Source: Scytonema sp035967975 (lineage in GTDB: Bacteria; Cyanobacteriota; Cyanobacteriia; Cyanobacteriales; Nostocaceae). From it: 64,000 bases of DNA. Under the pieces are notes generated by a model that saw only the letters and a program-made list of their open reading frames with translations, was not told the origin of the DNA and ran no database searches. The position numbers and the translations under genes were made by a program. Position 1 is the first letter of the stretch. Every line of letters starts with the position of its first letter. Shown here piece after piece: positions 8,272-17,265 of the stretch. The DNA lies in the NCBI GenBank assembly GCA_035967975.1, contig JAWQFQ010000020.1:1-64000 (forward strand). The letters run 5' to 3'.

Positions 8272-9561
8272 ATGTTGATTGACAATTCTAGATTGATCTT
8301 CATGTTTAAGCATATTGATGTACGGCTGATTTTAGGGTTATGTGCGGGGTGTTTGTTTTTTATTGCAGGTCAGTTACCTCAACTTTTCGTCACCATAACT
8401 GAACAAATGACGAATGGAAAGACGGTAGCTCCCATTTGTACAGCAATGGGGTTTGCGTATGTGTTGAGGTTAACAGAGTGCGATCGCCACCTCACTCACT
8501 TACTACTAGCGCCCTTGCGTCATGGAAAATGGTTGTTGATTCCTGGGGGAATTATGGCTGCTTACATTGTCAACATGGCGATCGTGAGTCAGTCAAGCAC
8601 AGCAGCAATTTTGGGAACTGTATTATTACCTTTGCTACAGACGGTTGGTATCGAGCCAGTTATAGCAGGTTCTCTTTTATTGCTGGGTTCCTCAATGGGA
8701 GGTGAGCTATTCAACCCAGGTGCAGTAGAAATGGTCACACTAGCAGAACTCACAGGACAGCCAGTCGTAAAACTAGTGGTACAAGTGTTACCTATTAATC
8801 TTTTAGCAAGCATCACAACGCTTATCGCATTCTGCATTCTAACTGTTATCTTTTCCAAGAAGACAGTAGTAGAATTACCAGAAGAAACTAATACCGATTC
8901 ACCTGTTGCAAACTCAGACAAGCCATTCCGTCTGAATTTGATGAAAGCACTCATACCACTGCTACCATTAGCATTACTATTTATTATTCCTGCCTTGGTA
9001 CAACTTCCCAAACAATTTTCTCATAACAGCGTGTCTATCGCCACTGCTATGTTAATTGCTGTTATAGCCGCAGGCTTAACGACTCCCAAAGAATCAGCGC
9101 ATCTGGTAGCAGTGTTTTTTAAAGGTGCAAGTTTTGCTTATGTGAACATCATTTCCATAATCATCATGGCAACAATTTTTACTGACGGTATCAAAGCTAA
9201 TGGATTGATTGAACTTCTAACAAATGCGCTTGCAAACCATCCAGCTGCAGTTAAGATTGTTAGCCTAATTTTACCCTTCACCCTAGCAGGCGCAACAGGC
9301 TCTGGAGGTGCGCCTGCTATAGCAGTGATGAATGTACTAGTACCAGTAGCTGCAACAATGAATTTAGATCCTGTGAACATTGGTGCTCTAGCATCAGTCG
9401 CAGCACAGTTAGGACGCACCTTGAGTCCAGTAGCCGCTGTTGTGATTATGAGTTCTACAATATCTCAGCAACCCCCATTAAATTTGGTCAAGTATGTAGG
9501 ATTTCCTCTGTTAACTGGGTTAGGAGCAGTGCTTGTAGCAACATTATGGAATTGGGTTTAA
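8272..9561 (+). CDS. DcuC-family C4-dicarboxylate carrier
   Basis: Integral inner-membrane carrier of 429 residues with about 11 hydrophobic segments. It resembles DcuC in the order of re-entrant motifs: GKTVAPICTAMGFAYVLRL early, NMAIVSQSSTAAILGTVLLP, then GSSMGGELFNPGAVEMVTLA, and in the second half FTLAGATGSGGAPAIAVMNV. DcuC proteins exchange or export C4-dicarboxylates such as succinate. The substrate here is inferred from the family only. An internal ATG at 8302 (MFKHIDVRLIL) is an equally plausible start. A short GC-rich hairpin follows the stop. Confidence 0.75.
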   Translation: MLIDNSRLIFMFKHIDVRLILGLCAGCLFFIAGQLPQLFVTITEQMTNGKTVAPICTAMGFAYVLRLTECDRHLTHLLLAPLRHGKWLLIPGGIMAAYIVNMAIVSQSSTAAILGTVLLPLLQTVGIEPVIAGSLLLLGSSMGGELFNPGAVEMVTLAELTGQPVVKLVVQVLPINLLASITTLIAFCILTVIFSKKTVVELPEETNTDSPVANSDKPFRLNLMKALIPLLPLALLFIIPALVQLPKQFSHNSVSIATAMLIAVIAAGLTTPKESAHLVAVFFKGASFAYVNIISIIIMATIFTDGIKANGLIELLTNALANHPAAVKIVSLILPFTLAGATGSGGAPAIAVMNVLVPVAATMNLDPVNIGALASVAAQLGRTLSPVAAVVIMSSTISQQPPLNLVKYVGFPLLTGLGAVLVATLWNWV

Positions 9562-9582
9562 ATCGTTATAACGTTTAAGATA

Positions 9583-9605
9583 AGCCCTGAATTAAAATTC
9601 GGGCT
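9583..9605 (+). terminator. Possible terminator hairpin after the DcuC-like gene
   Basis: AGCCC-T-GAATT pairs with AATTCGGGCT about 20 bases after the stop. There is no strong T run, so factor-independent termination is uncertain. Confidence 0.4.
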
Positions 9606-9649
9606 AAAAGCTTAAATCTGTTTTAACGGGTTAAAAATGACACTTATTT

Positions 9650-9827
9650 ATCCCCCCTAACACCCCTTAATAAGCAGGGCTGTTTCATTCCCTAAAAGGC
9701 TTACAAATGCAAGGGTTCAGGAGATAAAAAACGAGCGGGGAAATACTCTAACGATCCCCCTTTTTAAGGGGAATTTATGGGGATATTGAATATGATTGCT
9801 ACTGATGAAAGGACTTTTCAAACATCC
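9650..9827 (-). repeat. Second MITE-like family, long copy (inverted)
   Basis: Read on the minus strand the segment begins GGATGTTTGAAAAGTC and continues CATCAGTAGCAATCATATTC, then TCCCCATAAAT-TCCCCTTAAAAAGGGGGA, TCGTTAGAG and ends TTAGGGGGGAT. The copy at 12417-12533 shows the same order of blocks on the plus strand, with about 65 bases fewer in the middle. Confidence 0.75.
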
Positions 9828-9984
9828 TCTGACCTAATAGCAGCGAAATCTATTCGAGCGCGAGAAACCATTACAGTTTTGCTTATGTATGTTCTATACT
9901 AATTCGATGATGACTCTTGAGTCTGGGTCATAAGTGGGAATTTATAATGACAAAATTTCTAACTCCCGAAAGAAATGCAGGAGG

Positions 9985-10077
9985 TAATACTACTCGATCA
10001 GCGAAAATTAGAAACCCGTATTCTCCAAGAATACGGGTTTCTTGCACCTCATCTATTGAAAACCATCGCAGTATTGA
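9985..10077. repeat. MITE-like element with AGAAACCCG hairpin, copy 3
   Basis: The hairpin AGAAACCCGTATTCT-CCA-AGAATACGGGTTTCT (10010-10042) lies between a left end AATACTACTCGATCAGCG and a right end AACCATCGCAGTATTG. These ends match those of the copies at 45283 and 18724. The right end abuts the stop of the 187-residue gene. Confidence 0.75.
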
Positions 10078-10079
10078 AA

Positions 10080-10643
10080 TTAGTATCTAGCACTTGGTAA
10101 CAGACCGATATCTATGACTTCGCCAATCATCAAACCACAACCGGCGATCGCACTCAATAACAACAACGTATCTTTTTGACCAATACCAGCGAAACGCAGT
10201 TCTATTTCAGCTAATATTGTAGTTGCTAAAGGCATAAGAACAAATGTTAAGAACAGTGACCAAGTTGCAACTAATGCAATGGGTGAACTTAAAACCACGA
10301 GTAGAATGAGAGTTTTGGAACCGTATTGAACCAACCGTTCTAACCAGGAGATACTTCTCCAAACTACGGTTAATACTAACACCGTGACGAAAGCACCTAC
10401 CAACCAAACGATGTGATGGACAGATAGATACCATCCTAGCCAAGCGTAAGCCAGCCAAAGTAAAACTAGAGGTTGTAGAGGAGCTTTGCTAGAAAATCCA
10501 ATATTCATAAATATAACTAGTGCAGTTAATACTCCTGATAGACCGATAAATTTTAAAACATTTATCTTCTCTCTTGCATTATCAAATAAATTGCTCAAAA
10601 AGTAATTATGTATTTTGATAACCAATTCATGGCAAAACTCCAT
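10080..10643 (-). CDS. Membrane protein of unknown function
   Basis: A protein of 187 residues with a short polar N-terminus and about five hydrophobic segments (including LTALVIFMNIGF, PLVLLWLAYAWLGWYLSV, IVWLVGAFVTVLVLTVVW and LLLSAIAGCGLMIGEVI). No motif is recognised. It is divergent from the GMC oxidoreductase, and both lie between two inverted copies of the second repeat family. The stop lies three bases from a MITE-like repeat, so the C-terminal few codons may have been altered by its insertion. Confidence 0.6.
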   Translation of the reverse strand: MEFCHELVIKIHNYFLSNLFDNAREKINVLKFIGLSGVLTALVIFMNIGFSSKAPLQPLVLLWLAYAWLGWYLSVHHIVWLVGAFVTVLVLTVVWRSISWLERLVQYGSKTLILLVVLSSPIALVATWSLFLTFVLMPLATTILAEIELRFAGIGQKDTLLLLSAIAGCGLMIGEVIDIGLLPSARY

Positions 10644-10851
10644 AAAAATTGATGAATTTTACAAAATTTAACTAGGCTTGAAATTAAGAGTGTAGGGGTG
10701 TAAAATCAAATAAGCAATTCTACTTAAAAATTATCTTTAGGTGAATGAGGAGTGTATTTGTGGTTGTGCTGTGGCGCTATTCCAATGGTTACTGAGATTA
10801 GATATTATCTTGATAAAATCAGTAACCTTCAGTAAAAGTACACAAAAAAAT

Positions 10852-12408
10852 ATGATAACTAAACATGATTATGTTGTAATTGGCGCAGGTTCAGCAGGTT
10901 GTGTCATCGCTAATCGGTTGACGGAAGATAGTGACACGACTGTCTTACTGCTCGAAGCGGGTAGTCCGCCTAACTTACCGGAACACCAAGTCCCTCTGGG
11001 CTGGATAAAACTCTGGGGTACAGAGGTGGACTGGGCATATTCTACAGAAGAAGAACCGTATATAAATAACCGTAAAATCTATTGTCCGCGAGGGAAAGCC
11101 TTAGGTGGTAGCAGTGCGATTAACGCCATGATCTATATTCGAGGTAGTCGGTATGATTACGATCGCTGGCAGGAATTAGGCAATGTTGGTTGGAGCTATC
11201 AAGATGTGTTACCATATTTCAAAAAATCTGAAAACCAGCAGCGAGGAGCATCTGAATTTCACGGGGTTGATGGATTGCTGAGTGTGACAGACCCCTTAGC
11301 TCCCAGCATCATCTCACAACGATTTGTGGAAGCAGGAGCTGCTCTTGGCTATGGACTCAATCCTGATTTCAATGGCGCACAACAGCAGGGAGCCGGACTT
11401 TATCAGTTGACTATTAAAGATGGTAAACGGCATAGTACGGCGGAGGCATTTTTACGACCCATTCTCGATCGCCCCAATTTAACAGTTACGACTAGTGCAT
11501 TGGTGACTCGTTTACTGTTTGACGGAACGCGCACGGTGGGAGTAGAGTATCTGCACGATGGAGCTATTCACCAATCCTTTGTCTATCAAGAAGTCATTCT
11601 CTCGGCTGGTGCGATCGATTCACCCAAGCTGCTGATGCTTTCCGGGATTGGTCATGCAGATCGCTTACAGGCTTTAGACATTCCTGTGGTCGTTGATTTA
11701 CCCGGAGTCGGTCAGAACCTCCAAGATCACCTTCATGTCGCCGTAGCACATCAAGCTACTCAGGATTTGCAACCTGCTCCAACCAGCAATATTGCAGAAG
11801 CTGGATTATTCCTGCATACTGAAGGTCGTTTAGATGCTGCGCCAGATTTACAATTTTTCTCTGGTCCTGTTTTGTGGACACATCCTACCTATGCTCGTGA
11901 AGGTTCGGGATTCGTCGCTACAGCCTGTCTGACAAATCCCCAAAGTCGTGGTAGCGTTAGCCTGCGCTCTGCTTCTCCCAAAGATCCATCTGTCATTCGG
12001 ATGAACTACCTCCGGAGTCAATCCGATTTGCAAAAGCTACTGACAGGGATCAAAATTATTCGACAGATATTCCATTCAAATATATTTGATGAGTTCCGAG
12101 GGGAGGAAGCAGCTCCGAGTGTTGATAATCATACTGATGAAGCACTCTCAGCTTACATCCGAGAAACCTGCGACACTGTATACCACCCTGTCGGTACTTG
12201 CAAAATGGGAACTGACCCCGATTCAGTAGTAGACCCTGAACTACGGGTGCATGGTGTTGAAGGCTTGCGTGTAGTAGATGCTTCAATTATGCCAACCATT
12301 ACTACGGGAAACACGAATGCACCCACAATTATGATTGGTGAAAAAGCAGCTGATTTGATTAAAGCTACAGCGCAAGTTCCACATCAAAGGTTGGAGTTAA
12401 CGAAGTGA
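10852..12408 (+). CDS. GMC-family FAD oxidoreductase (choline dehydrogenase-like)
   Basis: Flavoprotein that oxidises an alcohol group. The ATG at 10852 is chosen because the FAD-binding Rossmann motif GAGSAGCVIANRLTED follows at residue 10; the 37 codons upstream carry no conserved sequence. It has 518 residues, normal for the family. GMC signatures are PRGKALGGSSAINAMIYIRG, the second signature SAGAIDSPKLLMLSGIG, and the C-terminal active-site region with HPVGTCKMG and NTNAPTIMIGEKAA. The substrate is not evident; choline or another primary alcohol are family options. There is no betaine-aldehyde dehydrogenase nearby. Confidence 0.9.
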   Translation: MITKHDYVVIGAGSAGCVIANRLTEDSDTTVLLLEAGSPPNLPEHQVPLGWIKLWGTEVDWAYSTEEEPYINNRKIYCPRGKALGGSSAINAMIYIRGSRYDYDRWQELGNVGWSYQDVLPYFKKSENQQRGASEFHGVDGLLSVTDPLAPSIISQRFVEAGAALGYGLNPDFNGAQQQGAGLYQLTIKDGKRHSTAEAFLRPILDRPNLTVTTSALVTRLLFDGTRTVGVEYLHDGAIHQSFVYQEVILSAGAIDSPKLLMLSGIGHADRLQALDIPVVVDLPGVGQNLQDHLHVAVAHQATQDLQPAPTSNIAEAGLFLHTEGRLDAAPDLQFFSGPVLWTHPTYAREGSGFVATACLTNPQSRGSVSLRSASPKDPSVIRMNYLRSQSDLQKLLTGIKIIRQIFHSNIFDEFRGEEAAPSVDNHTDEALSAYIRETCDTVYHPVGTCKMGTDPDSVVDPELRVHGVEGLRVVDASIMPTITTGNTNAPTIMIGEKAADLIKATAQVPHQRLELTK

Positions 12409-12416
12409 TTGTTAGA

Positions 12417-12533
12417 GGATGTTTTAAAAGTCTTCTCGTCAGTAGCATGCATATTTCACATCCCCCTAAATCCCCCTTAAAAAGGGGGACCGTTAGAGAT
12501 TTTCCCTGCTTTTTAAGGGGGGCTAGGGGGGAT
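12417..12533 (+). repeat. Second MITE-like family, short copy
   Basis: It starts GGATGTTTTAAAAGTC eight bases after the GMC stop, then GTCAGTAGCATGCATATTTC, CCCCCTTAAAAAGGGGG, ACCGTTAGAGA and ends GGCTAGGGGGGAT. It matches the inverted, longer copy at 9650-9827 block by block. Confidence 0.75.
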
Positions 12534-12575
12534 CAACCAGTACTTGTTATGCTAAATTAACAAGTACTGAAGAGC

Positions 12576-13130
12576 CTAAAACTTTAACAACGGACGTGCT
12601 AGGAAAAAGCTGGTGATAGATTTAGCATCTACGGGTGGTTCGCCTTGTTGAATACATATCTCTAGTTCTTCTGGAGTAAAAAATACAGTTTCTAAATCTT
12701 CGTCATCATCAAGTTGTGCTACCTCATCAAGCTTTTCTAAATCTTGCGCTAAGTAAGCATAGATGATTTCATCAGAATAACCCGGAGCAAGGAAAAACTC
12801 TCCTAGTTTTTGCCACTTCTGGGCGCGGAAGCCAGTTTCTTCCTGAATTTCACGCTGAATTGTGTCTAAAGGATCTTCGCCATACTCCACAGTTCCGGCG
12901 GGAAACTCTAACAGCCTTCCTTGAACCGCAAAACGATACTGGCGCACGAGTACAAGCTTACCTTCTGGAGTGACAGGTACAGCCAAAGCACCGCCTGGAT
13001 GACGAATGCATTCCCATTCTCCTTCTGTTTTGTTGGGTAAGCGCAAGCGATTGACTTCAAAATCAAACTTGCGCCCTTTGTAGTACAAGCGCTGTTTCAA
13101 CAGTTGGGGAAATTCTCTACCTAATGGCAT
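12576..13130 (-). CDS. Nudix hydrolase, ADP-ribose pyrophosphatase-like
   Basis: Soluble hydrolase of 184 residues that cleaves a nucleoside diphosphate linked to another group. The Nudix box starts at GTVEYGEDPLDT and ends REIQEETGF, matching GX5EX7REUXEEXGU. Upstream strands (PEGKLVLVRQYRFAVQGRLL, EFPAGTVE) are typical of ADP-ribose pyrophosphatases (NudF group). The substrate is inferred. It is convergent with the GMC gene across the repeat at 12417-12533. Confidence 0.88.
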   Translation of the reverse strand: MPLGREFPQLLKQRLYYKGRKFDFEVNRLRLPNKTEGEWECIRHPGGALAVPVTPEGKLVLVRQYRFAVQGRLLEFPAGTVEYGEDPLDTIQREIQEETGFRAQKWQKLGEFFLAPGYSDEIIYAYLAQDLEKLDEVAQLDDDEDLETVFFTPEELEICIQQGEPPVDAKSITSFFLARPLLKF

Positions 13131-13709
13131 AATCTTATGGTATTAGTTAAAAACGTGTAGGCTCAATCTTTTGGTGGATGTTCATTGCAGTGTTATCTGG
13201 GTTGACAGTTGTAAAATTAAATTCCCACCAATGTATGCACTTCTGAACAGTTTACCGCTTTGACTAACTGTTTCATCACATATCCAGAAATTGATTCTAT
13301 CCCGATACTACTCAGTTCAGAGTCAATACTGCGTAGGTTTTCGGTAGTTAAAGTACCACCAAACCCGGTATCTCAAAGATACCGGGTTTGATGTTTCGGC
13401 AAATCTTACGTAGCCTTGAATTTTCTTCAAGCAGGGTCGCACCTACTGCTGTTCAGCCGCCTATCTGATTTTGCAACTGCTGCTTTGATACATTTGTTAC
13501 TGATTATTTCGATTATTCTGTTACTTTATGCAATAATATTAGAAAAAATCGTATAAATAAGAACTAGAGGTAACTGAAGAAAATATTCTTTTTCCAAGAT
13601 ATAGTTGATTAATCATAAGATGATATACTAACACGATTGAGATGCATAATTTATAAAAAATTTTGTTTGTGGTGATTAAGTTGCAACTGCATCGAAGTGA
13701 GGAATTAAC
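13131..13709. other. Intergenic region with MITE-like copy 4
   Basis: There is no gene here. At 13322-13420 lies GTCAATACTGCGTAGGTTTT, a core hairpin CAAACCCGGTATCT-CAA-AGATACCGGGTTTG (13360-13390) and a degenerate right end CTTACGTAG. A second end-like block, ATACTACTCAGTT, sits just before it, as if two elements were nested. The rest (13430-13709) is AT-rich and should contain the promoter of the penicillin-binding protein gene. Confidence 0.6.
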
Positions 13710-16208
13710 GTGGTAAAGTTTACCTCTTGGTTCAAAGAACGACCAAGCAAGCTGGATGAATCTGAAAAGGGGAAGCCGGAACCGCCCAGTCGTTTTGACG
13801 AAAATGAGGAATCCACAACTGAAAGCAAATCACCGACCATCGGGGTGAAGCTGAAGGAAACACTAAACGGGATAGTTACAAAACTTCCCGGTAGTCAGAA
13901 ACCTCTTTATCGTCGCTATTGGTTTTGGGCTGGCTTGGGTGTCAGTGGCGGGATTATTGCAATTAGCTATGGTACATGGGCAATAGACCGGACTCTACCA
14001 GGGAAAGCTGAACTGAAGGCGGTTGTAAGAGAGCAAACTCTCACGATCGCAGCAGCGGATGGCTCTATTTTGCAACAGCAAGGAGAAGCAACCCGAGAAC
14101 AAATCAGTTTGGAAGAAATACCAGATCGACTCAAAAAAGCGTTTGTGAGCTCAGAAGATAGAAGGTTTTATAAACATCAAGGTGTAGACCCTCAAGGAAT
14201 TGCAAGAGCAGTTTTGAACAACGTGCGATCGCAAAATGTGGTAGAAGGTGGTAGCACCATCACGCAACAGCTGGCAAGAATTCTCTTCCTCAAGCAAGAA
14301 CGTACCGTTTGGCGCAAGCTGAAGGAAGCCCGTCTCGCCCAAAAAATGGAAGAGCAACTAACCAAGGACGAGATTCTAGAGCGGTACCTAAATTTGGTAT
14401 ACTTGGGTGCTGGAGCATATGGTGTAGCAGATGCAGCGCAGGTGTATTTCAGTAAGTCGGTAGGTGACCTCACCCTTAGCGAAATGGCAATGATAGCTGC
14501 ACTACCCCCCGCCCCAAATCGCTTCTCACCTGAAGTGAGTCCTATAGAGGCGAAACAGCGACGGGATATTGTGTTGCAACGGATGCAGGAAGAAGGGTAT
14601 ATCACAACAGCCCAAGCACAAGCAGCAATTGCAGAACCAATAAACATCAAACCTAGTCCGCCCAAACGATGGGAAGTTGAAGCGCCCTACTTTATTAGCT
14701 ACATCCAAAAAGAATTACCCAAGTATGTTTCTCCTGAAGTCCTAGATGCAGGAGGGTTGACAGTAGAAACGACTCTAAATTTAGATTGGCAAAAGAAAGC
14801 AGAAGAAGCTGTTGCTAAAACTTTGCGAAATCAAGGGCGTTGGGAAAACTTTAAACAAGCAGCTTTAGTCACTATTGACCCCCGCACTGGTGAAATTAAA
14901 GCGATGGTAGGGGGAAAGGATTTTAGCAAAAACCAGTTCAACCGCGTGACTCAAGCCCAGCGTCAGCCCGGTTCAACCTTTAAGGGATTTGTTTATGCAA
15001 CAGCGATCGCCAGTGGTATAAACCCCACAGATGGTTTCCTAGATGCGCCCCTAGTTGTAGACGGATACGAACCGAAAAACTTTGATGAGGGGTTCCGAGG
15101 CTGGATTAACATGAAAGACGCCCTCACTAAGTCAATTAATATCATTGCAGTTCGGGTTTTGATGAAAGTTGGATTTACTCCAACAATTCGACTCGCCCAT
15201 AAAATGGGAATTCAATCTGAACTCAAACCAACGTACTCCTTGGCTCTTGGTTCCTCAGAAGTCAATCTGTTGGAATTAACTGGTGCATACGGAACCTTTG
15301 CAAACCAAGGTATGCACACACGACCTCACGGTATAACCCGCATTATAGATCGTAAGGGAAAAGTTATTTGGTCTGCCAAGTTCAAGTCAGAACGCGCTAT
15401 TGATGGGGACAGTGCTGCAATTATGACCTGGATGCTGGGTAATGTAGTAACAAATGGTACAGGTCGCCCCGCCCAATTAGGTAGACCCGTTGCGGGTAAG
15501 ACTGGCACTACCGACGAAGCGCGGGATTTGTGGTTTGTTGGTTATATTCCCCAACTTGTCACTGGAGTTTGGTTAGGGAACGATGACAACAAACCGACAT
15601 CGGGTAGCAGCGGAAGCGCCGCTTACACTTGGCATGAATTTATGGAAAAAGTGGTAAATAAGATACCCGTTGAAAATTTTCCGAAAGTCCCCAAGCTAGA
15701 AGGTCGAAAAGGAACTATCAAGGCTCAGCCCATCAAACCTAAACGGATTACTAACCGCTCCATACCTTCTTCTCAAAACAATAATTCCAGCGAGGGAACA
15801 TCTCAAAGGTCGTACAGACAAAATTCTGATGATCGCACGACTCAACAACGTTCGTATAGCAGACGTAGGTATCGGAGACGTTCCTCCCAAGAGGAACAGC
15901 AACAACAAGAAACCCCAAGGCGCAGAAGGCGTTCTTATCAACGACAAACCCAACAACAAACGACAACACCAACAAGACGCTACCGTCGTCGTTCTCGTGT
16001 TGAGCAATCAAATTCCAGTGAGTCCTCTTCACGGTCATCACGTACGCAACGGCGCTCCCGACAAGTAGAATCAGGCTCTTCTGGTTCTCGGCGATCTGCA
16101 CCAGAGACCACTAGAACTAGAACTAGCGCCCCTACTCCCACTTCAACACCTACGCGTTCTTGGCGGGAAAGGCTCAGACCAAAGCAAACACCATCAAGTT
16201 CAAATTAA
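13710..16208 (+). CDS. Class A penicillin-binding protein (PBP1A family)
   Basis: Bifunctional peptidoglycan synthase anchored in the plasma membrane. The GTG start has an AGGA site before it. Its 832 residues comprise a charged cytosolic N-terminus, one membrane helix (about 74-92), a GT51 glycosyltransferase domain with EDRRFYKHQGVDPQG near residue 149 and EGGSTITQQLARILF, and a transpeptidase domain with the nucleophile motif STFK near 421, SIN and KTGTTD near 597. From about 665 a low-complexity tail rich in Arg, Ser, Gln and Thr runs to the end. Such tails occur in cyanobacterial PBPs, but this one is long (about 165 residues) and very basic. Confidence 0.93.
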   Translation: MVKFTSWFKERPSKLDESEKGKPEPPSRFDENEESTTESKSPTIGVKLKETLNGIVTKLPGSQKPLYRRYWFWAGLGVSGGIIAISYGTWAIDRTLPGKAELKAVVREQTLTIAAADGSILQQQGEATREQISLEEIPDRLKKAFVSSEDRRFYKHQGVDPQGIARAVLNNVRSQNVVEGGSTITQQLARILFLKQERTVWRKLKEARLAQKMEEQLTKDEILERYLNLVYLGAGAYGVADAAQVYFSKSVGDLTLSEMAMIAALPPAPNRFSPEVSPIEAKQRRDIVLQRMQEEGYITTAQAQAAIAEPINIKPSPPKRWEVEAPYFISYIQKELPKYVSPEVLDAGGLTVETTLNLDWQKKAEEAVAKTLRNQGRWENFKQAALVTIDPRTGEIKAMVGGKDFSKNQFNRVTQAQRQPGSTFKGFVYATAIASGINPTDGFLDAPLVVDGYEPKNFDEGFRGWINMKDALTKSINIIAVRVLMKVGFTPTIRLAHKMGIQSELKPTYSLALGSSEVNLLELTGAYGTFANQGMHTRPHGITRIIDRKGKVIWSAKFKSERAIDGDSAAIMTWMLGNVVTNGTGRPAQLGRPVAGKTGTTDEARDLWFVGYIPQLVTGVWLGNDDNKPTSGSSGSAAYTWHEFMEKVVNKIPVENFPKVPKLEGRKGTIKAQPIKPKRITNRSIPSSQNNNSSEGTSQRSYRQNSDDRTTQQRSYSRRRYRRRSSQEEQQQQETPRRRRRSYQRQTQQQTTTPTRRYRRRSRVEQSNSSESSSRSSRTQRRSRQVESGSSGSRRSAPETTRTRTSAPTPTSTPTRSWRERLRPKQTPSSSN

Positions 16209-16220
16209 TCAAGATACGGA

Positions 16221-16266
16221 GTAGGGGAGGATAAGGAAGCTAAATAGTTTACTTTCCTCTCCCTAC
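16221..16266 (+). terminator. Possible terminator hairpin after the PBP gene
   Basis: GTAGGGGAGGA pairs imperfectly with TCCTCTCCCTAC, with a partly paired loop between. It lies 12 bases after the stop. There is no long T run. Confidence 0.4.
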
Positions 16267-16388
16267 TTCTACTGAATATATGGAACCAAACTATAACTTA
16301 AGATAAGTTCTATAGAGTAAACGTTGATGGTAACCTCTTGATATAGGTTTTAAATGAGTAGTGTTGCCTACTGTCGGAGGGTTTAATC

Positions 16389-16625
16389 ATGTATTTTTTA
16401 TTAGAAACAGCAGCACAAGTAGCAGCAGAAGCCAAAGACCCATATCAATTTCCTTGGGCTTTCACTGCTGTTTACGTCATTGGGTTTATTGCAGCTGTGA
16501 CAATTGGTTCCATTGCTTGGTACAACTCCAAACGTCCTGTAGGTTGGGAAGACAAGGAGCGCCCTGAGATTGTACCTAAAGTCGAAAAAGACCCAACTCC
16601 AGGTTTGGGTGAGCCTAAATCGTAA
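16389..16625 (+). CDS. Small single-helix protein, possibly PSII assembly protein Psb35
   Basis: Seventy-eight residues with one membrane helix (about 24-45, FTAVYVIGFIAAVTIGSIAW), then YNSKRPVGWEDKERPE and a Pro/Lys-rich tail ending GLGEPKS. A GGAGG site precedes the ATG. From memory the layout and the WxDKERP stretch resemble the cyanobacterial protein Psb35 (Ssl2148 in Synechocystis), which stabilises the CP47 module of photosystem II. The link is from memory and moderate only. It stands alone, 180 bp after the PBP gene. Confidence 0.6.
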   Translation: MYFLLETAAQVAAEAKDPYQFPWAFTAVYVIGFIAAVTIGSIAWYNSKRPVGWEDKERPEIVPKVEKDPTPGLGEPKS

Positions 16626-16674
16626 TGGTTAATGGCTAATGGTTAATGGCTAATGGTTAATGGCTAATGGTTAA
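16623..16674. repeat. Heptamer tandem repeat TAATGGT/TAATGGC
   Basis: About seven units of 7 bp alternate TAATGGT and TAATGGC, starting in the stop codon region of the preceding gene. A partial inverted version (GCCATTAGC) follows at about 16700. This is an STRR-type repeat. Confidence 0.85.
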
Positions 16675-16717
16675 TTGTGCAATTAGCGATTAACTATTAG
16701 CCATTAGCAGGTAAATC

Positions 16718-17143
16718 TCAATGCTGTACCTCAACCCAACGGCGATAAAGCTTTTGAATCTGCTTGAGAGCTCCATTGTACCTATTTGAGGTTGAATCTT
16801 TGGTGTCAGATAGTTCTTGTAATTTCATCAGGACTTTCGCCTCTTCTGTCGCTACCTCACCATCGCTGTAGATTAAGCCACTGATAGCTTCAATCAAATT
16901 TTGGCAGCTTTCTTTACTTGGATTATCTCCCAAGTACTCCTTTATCCACTCATCAAATTGTTGCGGTTGCACCGCGACTAATTCATGCAACCAAGGTTGA
17001 ATATCTGGATCGTTAGCCACACCCTTGTCTTGTGCGATTTTGTGAAGATACTGTCGCTCTTCCGGCTGGATTCTACCATCAATCCAAGCGGCTCCGATGA
17101 GGATTTTTACCAAGTTTTTTACACTGCTGGAATTTTTTACCAT
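16718..17143 (-). CDS. TerB-like protein
   Basis: A helical protein of 141 residues with the TerB/DjlA-type layout. It has two acidic-loop repeats, AAWIDGRIQPEERQYL near the start and SGLIYSDGEVATEEAKVLMK near residue 95, each with D-x-D/G-x spacing before a helix. TerB folds bind divalent metal and occur in tellurite-resistance and membrane-stress systems. No other ter genes are nearby, so a specific role cannot be given. Confidence 0.7.
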   Translation of the reverse strand: MVKNSSSVKNLVKILIGAAWIDGRIQPEERQYLHKIAQDKGVANDPDIQPWLHELVAVQPQQFDEWIKEYLGDNPSKESCQNLIEAISGLIYSDGEVATEEAKVLMKLQELSDTKDSTSNRYNGALKQIQKLYRRWVEVQH

Positions 17144-17265
17144 TGCTCAGTCTCCAGTAGTCCGACCTTCATATTCTCTCTTAATCAGGACTCACAAACT
17201 CAGTTAGTCGGCGTGAATAAACATTACTTTCTGTTAGGAACAACGATACCCCACACCCGGTCACC

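Noticed and set aside
10741..10851. Upstream extension of the GMC oxidoreductase
   Set aside because: The 37 codons from GTG at 10741 lack homology, and the FAD motif starts right after the ATG at 10852.
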